A DNA stretch of 27,579 bases. Source: an uncultured Archangium sp. (GTDB lineage: Bacteria > Myxococcota > Myxococcia > Myxococcales > Myxococcaceae). The stretch spans positions 1-27,579 of the forward strand of contig CAMLFP010000021.1 in assembly GCA_946479335.1 (NCBI GenBank), written 5' to 3'. The notes beneath the pieces were generated by a model. That model worked only from the letters and a program-made list of their open reading frames with translations. It made no database searches and was not told the DNA's origin. Each line of letters begins with the position of its first letter. Position 1 is the first letter of the stretch. This document shows positions 13,370 through 21,513 of the stretch, piece after piece. A program made the position numbers and the translations under genes.

Positions 13370-14629
13370 TTAAAGCGCGGCGACCAGGCGCTCCACGTGT
13401 TCGACCGTGTGCGCAGAAGAGAGGAAGCCGACCTCGTAGGCCGAGGGCGGGAGGTAGAGGCCCGCGTCGAGCCAGCCCGCGTAGCGCGCCTTGAACTGCT
13501 TCACGGCGTCGCCGGAGATCTGCTCGGCCTGCGTGGGCGGCGCCGCGGCGCGGTCGTAGTACGGCCAGAAGAGACTGCCCTCGCGCACCAACTGGAACGC
13601 ACGGTCGGCTTTCTTCGCGACGGCGGCGTCGAGCGCCGCGCCGAGCTGCTCCAGCTTCTGGTACGGCGCGCCGGTGCGCAGCTCGGTCAGCGTGGCGATG
13701 CCCGCGGCGAGCGCCACCGGGTTCCCCGCCATGGTGCCGGCCTGGTACGTCTTGCCCAGCGGCGCGAGGCGATCGAGCAGCGCGTCACCGCCGACGATGG
13801 CCCCCACCGGCAGCCCGCCGCCGACGATCTTCCCCAGCGTGGTCAGGTCAGCCTGCACGCCGACCTTCTTGCCGTAGCCATGGAAGCCGAAGCGGAAGCC
13901 GTTGATGACCTCGTCGAAGATCAACACCGTGCCGTGCTGCTGCGTCAGCGCGCGCAACCGCGCGAGGAACTCCGGCGTCTGCTTGAGCAGGCCGTTGTTC
14001 GCGGGGAGCGGCTCGATGAGCGCGCCGGCCAGTTGATCTCCGTATTTCTTGAACGTCTCCTCGAGCGCGGCGAGGTCGCCCAGCGGCGCGACGATCGTGT
14101 CCTTCGCCACGGTGACGCCTTCGCTCTCCGCGAGCCCCAGCGTGACGACGCCGCTGCCGGCCTTCACCAGCATCGAGTCGGCGTGCCCGTGGTAGCAGCC
14201 CGAGAACTTGAGCAGCAGCGTGCGCCCGGTGTGCGCGCGCGCGAGGCGGATGGCCGTCATCACCGCCTCGGTGCCGCTCACCACGAAGCGCACGCGGTTC
14301 GCCGGCGCGAAGGCGTCCAGCACCAGCTCGGCGAGCGCGGGCTCGAAGCGATGACAGGTGCCGAACGCCAGCCCGTCGCGCGCCGCCTTCGTCACCGCCT
14401 CGATGACGCGCGGGTGCGCGTGCCCGAGGATCAGCGGGCCCCACGCCATGCAGAAGTCGAGGTACGCGCGGCCGTCTTCGTCGACCATCGTCGCGCCCTC
14501 ACCGCGCGCCATGTACCGCGGCGTCCCTCCGACGGAGCCGAAAGCGCGCACCGGGCTCGACACGCCTCCGGGGATGAGGTGCTTCGCCTTCGCGAAGAGT
14601 TTTTCAGAGGCGCTCGACGAGGCGGTCAT
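13370..14629 (-). CDS. hemL: Glutamate-1-semialdehyde 2,1-aminomutase
   Basis: The 419-residue enzyme converts glutamate-1-semialdehyde to 5-aminolevulinate using pyridoxal or pyridoxamine phosphate. Seen: the N-terminal LIPGGVSSPVRAF, SGTEAVMTAIRLAR, CYHGHAD, the FDEVINGFRF cofactor motif, and the Schiff-base Lys267 in TLGKIVGGGLPVGA. Length fits the family. ATG 14629 begins inside the hemC 3' end (26-base overlap) with GGAGA seven bases before it; the open frame extends further upstream only as shadow. It precedes the histidine-kinase gene by 10 bases. Confidence 0.97.
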   Translation of the reverse strand: MTASSSASEKLFAKAKHLIPGGVSSPVRAFGSVGGTPRYMARGEGATMVDEDGRAYLDFCMAWGPLILGHAHPRVIEAVTKAARDGLAFGTCHRFEPALAELVLDAFAPANRVRFVVSGTEAVMTAIRLARAHTGRTLLLKFSGCYHGHADSMLVKAGSGVVTLGLAESEGVTVAKDTIVAPLGDLAALEETFKKYGDQLAGALIEPLPANNGLLKQTPEFLARLRALTQQHGTVLIFDEVINGFRFGFHGYGKKVGVQADLTTLGKIVGGGLPVGAIVGGDALLDRLAPLGKTYQAGTMAGNPVALAAGIATLTELRTGAPYQKLEQLGAALDAAVAKKADRAFQLVREGSLFWPYYDRAAAPPTQAEQISGDAVKQFKARYAGWLDAGLYLPPSAYEVGFLSSAHTVEHVERLVAAL

Positions 14630-15521
14630 TTCGGTTCTCCAGAGGTGCGGTGTTGAGGTCGGTGAGGCGCGCGGTGAGCCACGCGGCGTCGGCAGACGCG
14701 GGGAGTTGAACGTGCAGCGCGCGCCACCCGGCGTCGCTCGCGAGCCCCAGCGTGACGGCGCCGTCGGCGATGAAGCAGCCGAAGGGCGTGGTGCAGCCCC
14801 CTTCGAGGATTCGCAGGAAGTCGCGCTCCAGCGACGTGGCGCGCGCCGTCGGCTCGTGGTCGAGCGTCGCGAGCACCGGCAGCACGCGCGCATCATCGGC
14901 GCGGCACTGCACCGCCACCGCGCCCTGCCCCGGCGCGCACGGCCAGCGGCGCGGGTCGAGGCGGAACACGGCGAACGCCGAGAGGTCGAGCCCCAGCCGC
15001 GTGACGCCCGCCTCCGCGAGCACGATGGCGTCGTACTGAGCGTCGGCGAGCTTCTGCACGCGCGTGGGTACGTTGCCGCGCAACGGCTCGGCCTTCACGC
15101 CGGGAGAGAAGTGTTTGAGCATCGCCTCGCGGCGCAGCGACGAGCTGCCGACGCGCGCACCTTCACGCAGCGGGAGCACCTTCGACGCATCGACCGCCTC
15201 GGGGCGCACCAGCAGCAGATCGGCCGCGGGCGCGCGCTGCAGCACCGCGCCCAGCACCAGCCCCGCGGGCATGCGCGTGGGGAGGTCCTTGAGCGAGTGC
15301 ACCGCCCAGTCGATCTCCCGCGCGTGGAGCGCCGCCTCGAGCTCCTGCGTGAAGAAGCCCTTCTCGAGCTTCCCCTGCAGGCGCGCGGCCTGACTCACAT
15401 CGCCCTGCGTGGTGATGATGCGCTCTTCGACCTCGGCGCCGTGCGCCGCGAGCCGCGACGACACATGCCGCGTCTGCCACAGCGCGAGCGCGGACCCTCG
15501 GGTCCCTGCGATGAACTTCAC
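14604..15521 (-). CDS. hemC: Porphobilinogen deaminase (hydroxymethylbilane synthase)
   Basis: The 305-residue enzyme joins four porphobilinogens into hydroxymethylbilane. Seen: GTRGSALALWQTRHV at the N-terminus, the substrate-site HSLKDLPT, GSSSLRREAML, LRGNVPTRV, and Cys243 in EGGCTTPFGC, which carries the dipyrromethane cofactor. It overlaps the hemA stop by four bases (ATGA) and hemL by 26 bases, so it is translationally tied to both. Confidence 0.97.
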   Translation of the reverse strand: MKFIAGTRGSALALWQTRHVSSRLAAHGAEVEERIITTQGDVSQAARLQGKLEKGFFTQELEAALHAREIDWAVHSLKDLPTRMPAGLVLGAVLQRAPAADLLLVRPEAVDASKVLPLREGARVGSSSLRREAMLKHFSPGVKAEPLRGNVPTRVQKLADAQYDAIVLAEAGVTRLGLDLSAFAVFRLDPRRWPCAPGQGAVAVQCRADDARVLPVLATLDHEPTARATSLERDFLRILEGGCTTPFGCFIADGAVTLGLASDAGWRALHVQLPASADAAWLTARLTDLNTAPLENRNDRLVERL

Positions 15522-16576
15522 GAGGTCGACTCCTTCGTGCGTTGGATGAGCTTGTGGGTAAACGCGCTGACCGCCTGACGTACGCGGCGCGCCTCTTTCG
15601 GAGAGAGCCCGCTGAGCAACGCCGGCAGCTCCTGGTTCAAGAACTGGGAGCGCTCGGCGTCGATGGCGGCCAGCGCGCGAGAGGGCGCGGGGGCGTTGAG
15701 CGCGTCGAGGAGGCCAGCCGTCGCTTCCGCGACGAGGAGCTCCAGGCGCTCACGCTCATCATCGGGGAGCTGCCGCTCCGGGCGCGCCAGCAGCTCGTCG
15801 AGCCCCAGCGTCTCCCAGCCCGGCGCCGACAGCAGCTGCGGCGGCGCGCCGGTGTCGATGCACAGCCCCGACCTTCGCGCGGGCAGCGTGAGCCACGGCG
15901 CGGGGCCGCCGGTGCAGATGACGAGCGCGTCGAGGTGCGGGAGCCGCTTCACCAGCTCGTCGAGCGACTGTCGCGAATACGTCGAGAGCTCCCAGCGATT
16001 CGCGGCGCGGAGGCTGCGCTCCATGGCCTGACCGAAGTCGCCGCGCCCGAGGATGGCGACGGTCTTCAGCTCGCGCTCCTGCAGCGCTTCGCGCACCAGC
16101 GTCTGCACACCGAGCGCGCGCGACGACGGCACCGCGTCGCGACGCAGGTGAATCAAGCGCTCCACGTGCTTCCACACGTGACGCAGACGACGATCGGACA
16201 GGCCCGCGGTGCGCGAATGCTCGAACGCGCGCAGCACCTGACGGCCGACGGCCGACTCGCCTTCAGCGACCGAGTCGAGGCCGACGACGACGCGCAGCAG
16301 ATGGTTGATGGCGGAGCCGCCGGCGCGCACCGCGATGGAGCGCGGGTCGAGCTCCGGCAGGCGCGCGGCGAGCGCGGAGCGCAGCAGGTTGCCGGCCCAC
16401 TCGGGTTGATCAGCGGTGAGCACCCACTCGGTGCGGGAGCACGTGGCGATGCACGCCGCACCGGCGACGTAGCCAGACGCGCGCAGCGAGGCGATGGCCT
16501 CGGTCGCGGCGGCCGACAACTGCGCGCGCTGCAGCGTGGTCGCGGTGCGCCACGAGGAGCCCACCAACGCGATCAT
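15518..16576 (-). CDS. hemA: Divergent glutamyl-tRNA reductase
   Basis: A 352-residue protein of the GluTR family, shorter than the usual ~420. It should reduce glutamyl-tRNA to glutamate-1-semialdehyde for HemL. The catalytic Cys46 is present in IATCSRTEW, but the usual Asn next to it is Ser. The N-terminal 'HKTAP' motif reads WRTATT. The central GLDSxxxGExQIxGQVK motif reads GLDSVAEGESAVGRQVL. An NADPH-binding stretch (KTVAILGRGDFGQAM) follows, and the C-terminal dimerisation helix region is shortened. Position between hemG and hemC, with four-base overlaps on both sides, strongly supports the assignment, but loss of several near-invariant residues leaves its activity open. Confidence 0.82.
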   Translation of the reverse strand: MIALVGSSWRTATTLQRAQLSAAATEAIASLRASGYVAGAACIATCSRTEWVLTADQPEWAGNLLRSALAARLPELDPRSIAVRAGGSAINHLLRVVVGLDSVAEGESAVGRQVLRAFEHSRTAGLSDRRLRHVWKHVERLIHLRRDAVPSSRALGVQTLVREALQERELKTVAILGRGDFGQAMERSLRAANRWELSTYSRQSLDELVKRLPHLDALVICTGGPAPWLTLPARRSGLCIDTGAPPQLLSAPGWETLGLDELLARPERQLPDDERERLELLVAEATAGLLDALNAPAPSRALAAIDAERSQFLNQELPALLSGLSPKEARRVRQAVSAFTHKLIQRTKESTS

Positions 16577-17877
16577 GCGACGGCCTCGAAGCCTGCGGCG
16601 ATCGCGTCTTTCATCGCCGCGCCGCCGCAGTAGCTGCCCGCCAGCGCGATGGGCAACCCGGCGAGGCCCGCCTTCGCGCGCGCCAACGCGTCGAGGTGCC
16701 CGACCTTCGGCTGGAACACCGCGCGCGGGTAGCGCACCACGCGGTGCACCTCGCCCACCACGCCACCGGTGAGCCGCTGCACGTCGGCGCTGACGCCCTC
16801 GATGAGCTGATCATCGGGCAACGCCGCGCGGTCGCGCTGCAGCGCCCCGCCCACCAGCGACGAGAAGCGGCGCTGCCCGCCGTCGAGGAGATCTCCGATG
16901 AAGAGCATGCCGAGGGCGAACAACTGCTCGCGCGGCGCCGCGAGGTAGCCGAAGCCGCGCGGCAGGCGGGCTTCACCGGGAGTGCGTTCGGTCCACTGCA
17001 CGAGAGAGATGGGAGCGTAGTCGAACGCCGCCAACTCCTTCGCGGTCTGTGGTGCCAGCTTCACCAGCAACGGCGCGGTGGCCGGCGCTTCGCACGCCAG
17101 CACCAGCCTCTTCGCCGCGAAGGTGCGCCCGTCGACGCTGCGCACCGAGACGCCCGCCGCGGTGGTCGACACCTCCGCGACCTCGACCCCGCAGGTGTGC
17201 GGCACGCGCTTCGCGGCGTACTCGCCGATGACGCCGAGCCCGCGCGTGAAGGAGAACAGGCCGGGCTTGCCACCCGCCGCCTTCGGCGCCGCCATCAGCG
17301 CACGCAGCACCCCGCCGTGCCGTTGCTCCGCGCCGCTCAGCGCCGGCAGGCACGAGCGCACCGAGAGCTCATTCAAGTCGCCGGCGAAGATGCCCTGGAA
17401 CATCGCCTCGAAGACCGCGTCGACCATCGGCGCGCCGAAGCGGCGCTCGAAGAGGGCGCGCATCGACTCGTCCTCCGGCGCCACGAAGGTCGACTTCGAG
17501 GCGTACTCGCGCAGCGCGGAGAAGCGATCGCCCCACGTCAGCGCGCCGGTCGTCAGCAGGCTCAGCGGGTTGGGTTTGATGGCGCGCAGCTTTCCACCGC
17601 GCACGAGGTAGCGGTGGCTCGCCACGGGGTTCAGCTTCGCGACCTCGCCTTCCGCGCCGAGCAGCTCGAGGAAGCGCCAGAACACCGCCGCCCGCCCGTT
17701 GAAGCTCACCGGCCCATCGGGGAACAAGCCGCTCGGCAACTGCGTGGAGCCCGCCTTGCCGCCGAGCCGCGACGCGCGCTCCAGCACCTGCACCGAGCGG
17801 CCCTGACGTTGGGCCTCCAGCGCGGCCGCGAGACCCGCCAGCCCGCCACCGACGACCAGCACGTCGACTTCAGCCAT
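16573..17877 (-). CDS. hemG: FAD-dependent protoporphyrinogen oxidase (HemY/PPOX type)
   Basis: The 434-residue protein oxidises protoporphyrinogen IX to protoporphyrin IX with oxygen as acceptor. The N-terminus has the FAD-binding VLVVGGGLAGLAAA (Gly10, 12, 15) and the ERASRLGGKAG extension; the middle has MFQGIFAGDLNELSVRSCLP typical of PPOX; the C-terminus ends with ALAGSYCGGAAMKDAIAAG, the second FAD contact. It is the oxygen-dependent flavoprotein called HemY in Bacillus and often hemG in annotations. ATG 17877 overlaps the hemE stop by eight bases; the open frame upstream is shadow. Confidence 0.93.
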   Translation of the reverse strand: MAEVDVLVVGGGLAGLAAALEAQRQGRSVQVLERASRLGGKAGSTQLPSGLFPDGPVSFNGRAAVFWRFLELLGAEGEVAKLNPVASHRYLVRGGKLRAIKPNPLSLLTTGALTWGDRFSALREYASKSTFVAPEDESMRALFERRFGAPMVDAVFEAMFQGIFAGDLNELSVRSCLPALSGAEQRHGGVLRALMAAPKAAGGKPGLFSFTRGLGVIGEYAAKRVPHTCGVEVAEVSTTAAGVSVRSVDGRTFAAKRLVLACEAPATAPLLVKLAPQTAKELAAFDYAPISLVQWTERTPGEARLPRGFGYLAAPREQLFALGMLFIGDLLDGGQRRFSSLVGGALQRDRAALPDDQLIEGVSADVQRLTGGVVGEVHRVVRYPRAVFQPKVGHLDALARAKAGLAGLPIALAGSYCGGAAMKDAIAAGFEAVA

Positions 17878-18904
17878 TTCCCGCGACCTCGTCGCACAGC
17901 GCGGCGACGACCTCCGGGCGGGTGAACCGATGGATGCCGTGGCCGAGGTTGAAGATGCAGCGCGTGCCGCCCTCCGCCTCACGCATGTCGGAGAGCAGCT
18001 TCCGGGCGGCCGCGCGCGTCGGTGCTTCACCGGCGACGAGCAGCGCGGGGTCGAGGTTCCCCTGCAGCACGTGCCGCGGATACCGCTTGCGCGCGTCACG
18101 CCAGTCGTTGCGCCAGTCGAGCGAGAAGCCATCGACGTCGGCCTCGCCGAGCACCGGCAACAGATGCTGGCCACCACGCGCGAACAACATCACCTTGCGG
18201 CCCTTCGCGCGGAGCGGCGTGGTGATGCGGCGGATCGCGGGGAGACAGAAGCGCGCGTACGTCTCCGCGTCGAGGAGCCCGCCCCAGGTATCGAAGAGCT
18301 GCACCACGTCGGCGCCCGCTTCGCACTGCGCGTCGAGGTACTCGGCCGTCACGTCGGCCAACGTCGCCAGCGCCGCCTCCGCCAGCGCGGGGTCGCGGTA
18401 GAGCAGCGTGCGCGCCTTGAGGAAGTCGTCGCTCCCGCCACCTTCGACGCAGTACGCGAGCAAGGTGAACGGCGCGCCGGCGAACCCGAAGATGCCGTAG
18501 CGATCAGCGAGCGCGTTCTTGAGGTGCGCGACCGCCTTCGCGACAAAGCCGAGGCGCTCGGCGATGCCCTTGGTGTCCCACGCGGCGAGGTCGGCGTGCG
18601 ACTCGAGCCGCCTGGTGATGATGGGGCCCTCACCGGTGCCGAACGTCACACCGAGGCCGAGCGCCTGCGGCACCACGAGGATGTCGGAGAACACGATCGC
18701 CGCGTCGAGCTTGAAGAGGTTCAGCGGCTCGAGCGCGACCTGCGTCGTCAGCTCCGGCGAGTGGCACAGCTCCCAGAACGAGGCCTTCTTGCGCACCTCG
18801 CGGTAGCCCGGGAGGTAGCGCCCCGCCTGACGCATCAACCACACCGGCGGTCGATCGACTTTTTCTCCATTCAACGCCGCCAGGAAACGCGCTCGCGAAT
18901 TCAT
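17870..18904 (-). CDS. hemE: Uroporphyrinogen decarboxylase
   Basis: The 344-residue enzyme removes four carboxyl groups from uroporphyrinogen III to give coproporphyrinogen III. Seen: PPVWLMRQAGRYLPGYREVR near the N-terminus, IVFSDILVVPQALG, GFAGAPFTLLAYCVEG, LQGNLDP and the C-terminal FNLGHGIH. ATG 18904 gives the standard start; no Shine-Dalgarno is visible and an inverted repeat lies two bases upstream. It is the first gene of the eight-gene hem operon and is divergent from hemD. Confidence 0.97.
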   Translation of the reverse strand: MNSRARFLAALNGEKVDRPPVWLMRQAGRYLPGYREVRKKASFWELCHSPELTTQVALEPLNLFKLDAAIVFSDILVVPQALGLGVTFGTGEGPIITRRLESHADLAAWDTKGIAERLGFVAKAVAHLKNALADRYGIFGFAGAPFTLLAYCVEGGGSDDFLKARTLLYRDPALAEAALATLADVTAEYLDAQCEAGADVVQLFDTWGGLLDAETYARFCLPAIRRITTPLRAKGRKVMLFARGGQHLLPVLGEADVDGFSLDWRNDWRDARKRYPRHVLQGNLDPALLVAGEAPTRAAARKLLSDMREAEGGTRCIFNLGHGIHRFTRPEVVAALCDEVAGNG

Positions 18905-18905
18905 G

Positions 18906-18920
18906 GCGCATTGAATGCGC
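18906..18920. promoter_or_regulatory. Perfect inverted repeat in front of hemE, candidate operator
   Basis: GCGCATT-G-AATGCGC is an exact 7-bp inverted repeat around one central base, ending only one base before the hemE start codon. On the hemE strand it includes TTCAAT, a possible -10 box five bases before ATG 18904. A protein bound here would block the promoter or ribosome entry. It lies in the 81-base divergent hemE/hemD spacer, so it could act on both. Confidence 0.5.
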
Positions 18921-18985
18921 TTCGGCGAGCGCTGGCGTGTCACAGCTCCGTCATGAGCGCCGCGAGTCGGCCGCGGTCGGAGTAG

Positions 18986-19699
18986 ATGGACGTGGTGACC
19001 ACGTGGCTCATCACCCGGGAGTTTCGTGACGCGCGCGTCGAATGCGCCCGGCTCGAAGCCGTGGGGCTCCATGGGCAGCCCTTGCCCTGTATCGAGACGC
19101 GCCCGCTCCCGTGGCCCTGGCCCGACGCGCCCGCCACCACGTGGACGATGTTCACCAGCGCGAACGCAGTGGAGTCGTGGGTCAGCGGCCCACAGCCCTC
19201 GCTCGGCACCATCGCCGCGACGCGCTCCGCCGCGACGCGCCTGCGCAAGGCCGGCGTCGAGGTTGAACTGGAGATCAACGGCGGCACCGTCGCGCTGGCG
19301 AACGCGCTGCTGCGCCACGCGCGCTGGAGTGATTCGGCGCCACAGCCGCGCGTGGTGCGCTACCCCACAAGCAAGCTGGGGATGATGAGCCAGGACCAGA
19401 ACGAAACCGTGCGGCTGCTACGCCCGGCGCGGGTCGACCGCAAAGCGGCCTACGACGTGTTCGAGCCAGAGACGCTCCGAGCCGCGCCACTGCCCGATGA
19501 CTACGCTCTGGTGTTCTTCAGCCCGTCAGCGGTGTCTCACTTTCTCGCCGCGAAGAGCGGCGAGTCGGCGCCTCGCCATGTCGTCTGCTTCGGCTTCTCC
19601 ACCTTCAGGGAGTGGAACATGAAGCGGCCGGCGCCGTGGCCCGTCGCGCACCTCACCTCCGATGTCTCGGCCACTCTTCTCGAGGTCACCCCGCCATGA
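18986..19699 (+). CDS. hemD: Uroporphyrinogen-III synthase
   Basis: A 237-residue, poorly conserved member of the HemD family, which closes hydroxymethylbilane to uroporphyrinogen III. Seen: the N-terminal WLITREFRDARVECARLEA, the mid-protein MFTSANAVESW, and the C-terminal domain VFFSPSAVSHFLA with CFGFST near the end, matching the paired 'FTS..AV..F' pattern of the fold. Divergence is normal in this family. The start is uncertain: ATG 18986 lies three bases after GGAG, whereas GTG 18992 or 18995 has better spacing to the same GGAG. The stop overlaps the hemB start by four bases. Confidence 0.88.
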   Translation: MDVVTTWLITREFRDARVECARLEAVGLHGQPLPCIETRPLPWPWPDAPATTWTMFTSANAVESWVSGPQPSLGTIAATRSAATRLRKAGVEVELEINGGTVALANALLRHARWSDSAPQPRVVRYPTSKLGMMSQDQNETVRLLRPARVDRKAAYDVFEPETLRAAPLPDDYALVFFSPSAVSHFLAAKSGESAPRHVVCFGFSTFREWNMKRPAPWPVAHLTSDVSATLLEVTPP

Positions 19700-20649
19700 T
19701 GCGTCTCCGCCGTCTTCGTCAGACCCCTTCCATTCGCGCGCTGTTCTCGGAGACGCAGGTGACCCCGCGCCAGCTCGTGCAGCCGTACTTCGTGGTGCCC
19801 GGCAAGGGCATCAAGCGCGAGACGCGGCCGGGCTACGGGCTCTGGCAGATCTCCGCCGATCTCCTCCGCGAAGAGGTGCTGCCGCTGGCCCGCGCTGGCG
19901 TCGGCGGGGTGATGTTGTTCGGCGTGCCCGAGCACAAGCGCGACGACGGGCAGGAGCTCGCCTCGCAACTGGAGCCGCTGCGGCAGGCCATCACCGAGGT
20001 GAAGTCAGCCGCGCCGGAGCTGCCGCTGTTCGCCGACGTGTGCCTCTGCGCGTACACCACGCACGGCCACTGCGGTCTCGTCCGTGGGAATACGATTCTC
20101 AATGATGAGAGCGTGAAGGTGCTCGCGGAGATGTCGCTGCACTTCGCGAAGTGGGGCGTCGACTTCGTGTGCCCCAGCGACATGATGGACGGCCGCATCC
20201 GCGCCATCCGCGCCGCGCTCGATGAGCAGGGGTTCACCAACACCTCCATCCTCAGCTACGCGATCAAGATGGCGAGCGCGTTCTACGGGCCGTTCCGCGA
20301 GGCGGCGCACTCCGCGCCGAGCTTCGGCGATCGCCGCTCGTACCAGATGCCCGCGAACAACCGCCGCGAGGCGCGCCGGGAGCTGCTGCTCGACGTCGAT
20401 GAAGGCGCCGACGCGCTGCTCATCAAACCGGCGTTGAGCAACCTCGATCTCCTTCGCGACGCGCGCGAGGCGACCGACGTGCCGCTCTTCGCGTACCAGG
20501 TGTCGGGTGAGTACGCGACGCTGCGCGCCGCCGGTGACGCGGGCCTCATCGACTTCGATCGCGCGGTCGAGGAGACGCTGGTGTCGATCCGCCGCGCGGG
20601 CGCTGACGTCATCGTCAGCTACGCCGCGCGCCCGATGGCGCTGCGCTGA
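19696..20649 (+). CDS. hemB: Delta-aminolevulinic acid dehydratase (porphobilinogen synthase)
   Basis: The 317-residue enzyme condenses two 5-aminolevulinates to porphobilinogen. Both Schiff-base lysines are present, Lys191 in AIKMASAFYGPFREA and Lys244 in LLIKPALSNLD. The metal site is DVCLCAYTTHGHCG, the cysteine-rich zinc type. ATG 19696 overlaps the hemD stop (ATGA); the upstream in-frame stretch is shadow of hemD. The stop is one base from the stop of the convergent membrane-protein gene. Confidence 0.97.
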   Translation: MMRLRRLRQTPSIRALFSETQVTPRQLVQPYFVVPGKGIKRETRPGYGLWQISADLLREEVLPLARAGVGGVMLFGVPEHKRDDGQELASQLEPLRQAITEVKSAAPELPLFADVCLCAYTTHGHCGLVRGNTILNDESVKVLAEMSLHFAKWGVDFVCPSDMMDGRIRAIRAALDEQGFTNTSILSYAIKMASAFYGPFREAAHSAPSFGDRRSYQMPANNRREARRELLLDVDEGADALLIKPALSNLDLLRDAREATDVPLFAYQVSGEYATLRAAGDAGLIDFDRAVEETLVSIRRAGADVIVSYAARPMALR

Positions 20650-20650
20650 A

Positions 20651-21388
20651 TCAGCCGCACTCCGAGACGCAGGCGTCGATCGCGGAGCGCAGCGGCGGGC
20701 ATTGTTCGAGCTCGACGTCGCGGCACTCCGGCGTGTTGCGATACGTCGCGCGCCACTGCCGCTCGCATGAGGAACGGCACCGATCCTTCGGCGACTGCCA
20801 GAGGTGCGTGCGCACCACGAACGCGCCGAGGAGGAACACGACGAGCAACGCCACGGCGATCGAGCGTGTCGGTACCGGGAGTGACGCGACGCGCGACGGG
20901 CTCCCCCACGAGACGCGCTCGAGATCAGCGCCCCACGCGCGCGCGAGCCGCGCCACGAGTTCATCGTCCAGTGATTGCTCGAGCGCCGGTTCACCACCGA
21001 GCGCCGCGCCGTTCTGCACGAACGCGCCATCGAGGTGGCGCACCTCGCGGAGCAGCGCACCGTCGCGGTACACGCTGCACAACCTGACGCCGCGCTTCCC
21101 ATCGTTCTCGAACGAGAGCGCGGTGCCGTGCGTTCTCGAGAGCTGTCGCGCGATCGCGCCGAGCCCCAGTTGAAACCCGAAGGCGAAGAGCCAGCCGTCG
21201 GCGCTGGTGAGAATCACCCGCCGAGATCCGCGGGCGCACGCCGCGGCGAGCACCCGTGCGTCGAGCGTCGCCGCCCGCACGTTGCGTCCCGCGACCAGCG
21301 ACGCAGGAGGCGCCTCCAGCGCTCCGCGAATCGCAACCCACGACAAACCGTCGAGCTCCTCGGTCCTCACGGGGGGCACGCTTAGCAC
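20651..21388 (-). CDS. Membrane protein with a cysteine-paired C-terminal domain
   Basis: A 245-residue protein of unknown family. Residues 1-175 are soluble and without recognised motifs; residues 177-197 form one transmembrane helix; the last 48 residues carry six cysteines with a C-x3-C pair at each end (DRCRSSCERQ, DACVSECG), a spacing that suggests a small disulfide-paired helical hairpin outside the cytoplasm. The first in-frame start is GTG 21388; GTG 21379 and 21370 are equally possible, as no ribosome site decides. It converges on hemB with stops one base apart and is divergent from the propeller lipoprotein. Confidence 0.7.
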   Translation of the reverse strand: MLSVPPVRTEELDGLSWVAIRGALEAPPASLVAGRNVRAATLDARVLAAACARGSRRVILTSADGWLFAFGFQLGLGAIARQLSRTHGTALSFENDGKRGVRLCSVYRDGALLREVRHLDGAFVQNGAALGGEPALEQSLDDELVARLARAWGADLERVSWGSPSRVASLPVPTRSIAVALLVVFLLGAFVVRTHLWQSPKDRCRSSCERQWRATYRNTPECRDVELEQCPPLRSAIDACVSECG

Positions 21389-21498
21389 CCGCCCGCGTGC
21401 ACGCCCCGGCGACGAGTCAATTCTCCGCGCTCACGCGTCGGCTGGTGCGGCGCGCCCGCGGGGGAATAGTTTCACCGCGAACAGGTTCGGAGCGGGCC

Positions 21499-21513
21499 AT
21501 GAACAAAATCTGA
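21499..21513 (+). other. Four-codon minicistron or interrupted signal-peptide start (Met-Asn-Lys-Ile-stop)
   Basis: ATG 21499 has the good ribosome site GGAG (21489-21492) six bases upstream but ends at TGA 21511-21513. It is in frame with ATG 21514, which follows at once and has no ribosome site of its own. Read through, the TGA would be codon 5 of a lipoprotein signal peptide with the lipidated Cys at position 17, as in three other lipoproteins of this window. Confidence 0.6.

Noticed and set aside
18921..18985. CRP-type site at the TGTCACAG sequence between hemE and hemD
   Set aside because: Only one TGTGA half-site is present on the minus strand and there is no matching second half at the required spacing.
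21389..21498. Additional gene upstream of the propeller lipoprotein
   Set aside because: Frames here are short, Arg-rich and without conserved features; the stretch is best read as the divergent promoter region, with no clear -35/-10 pair that I could defend.
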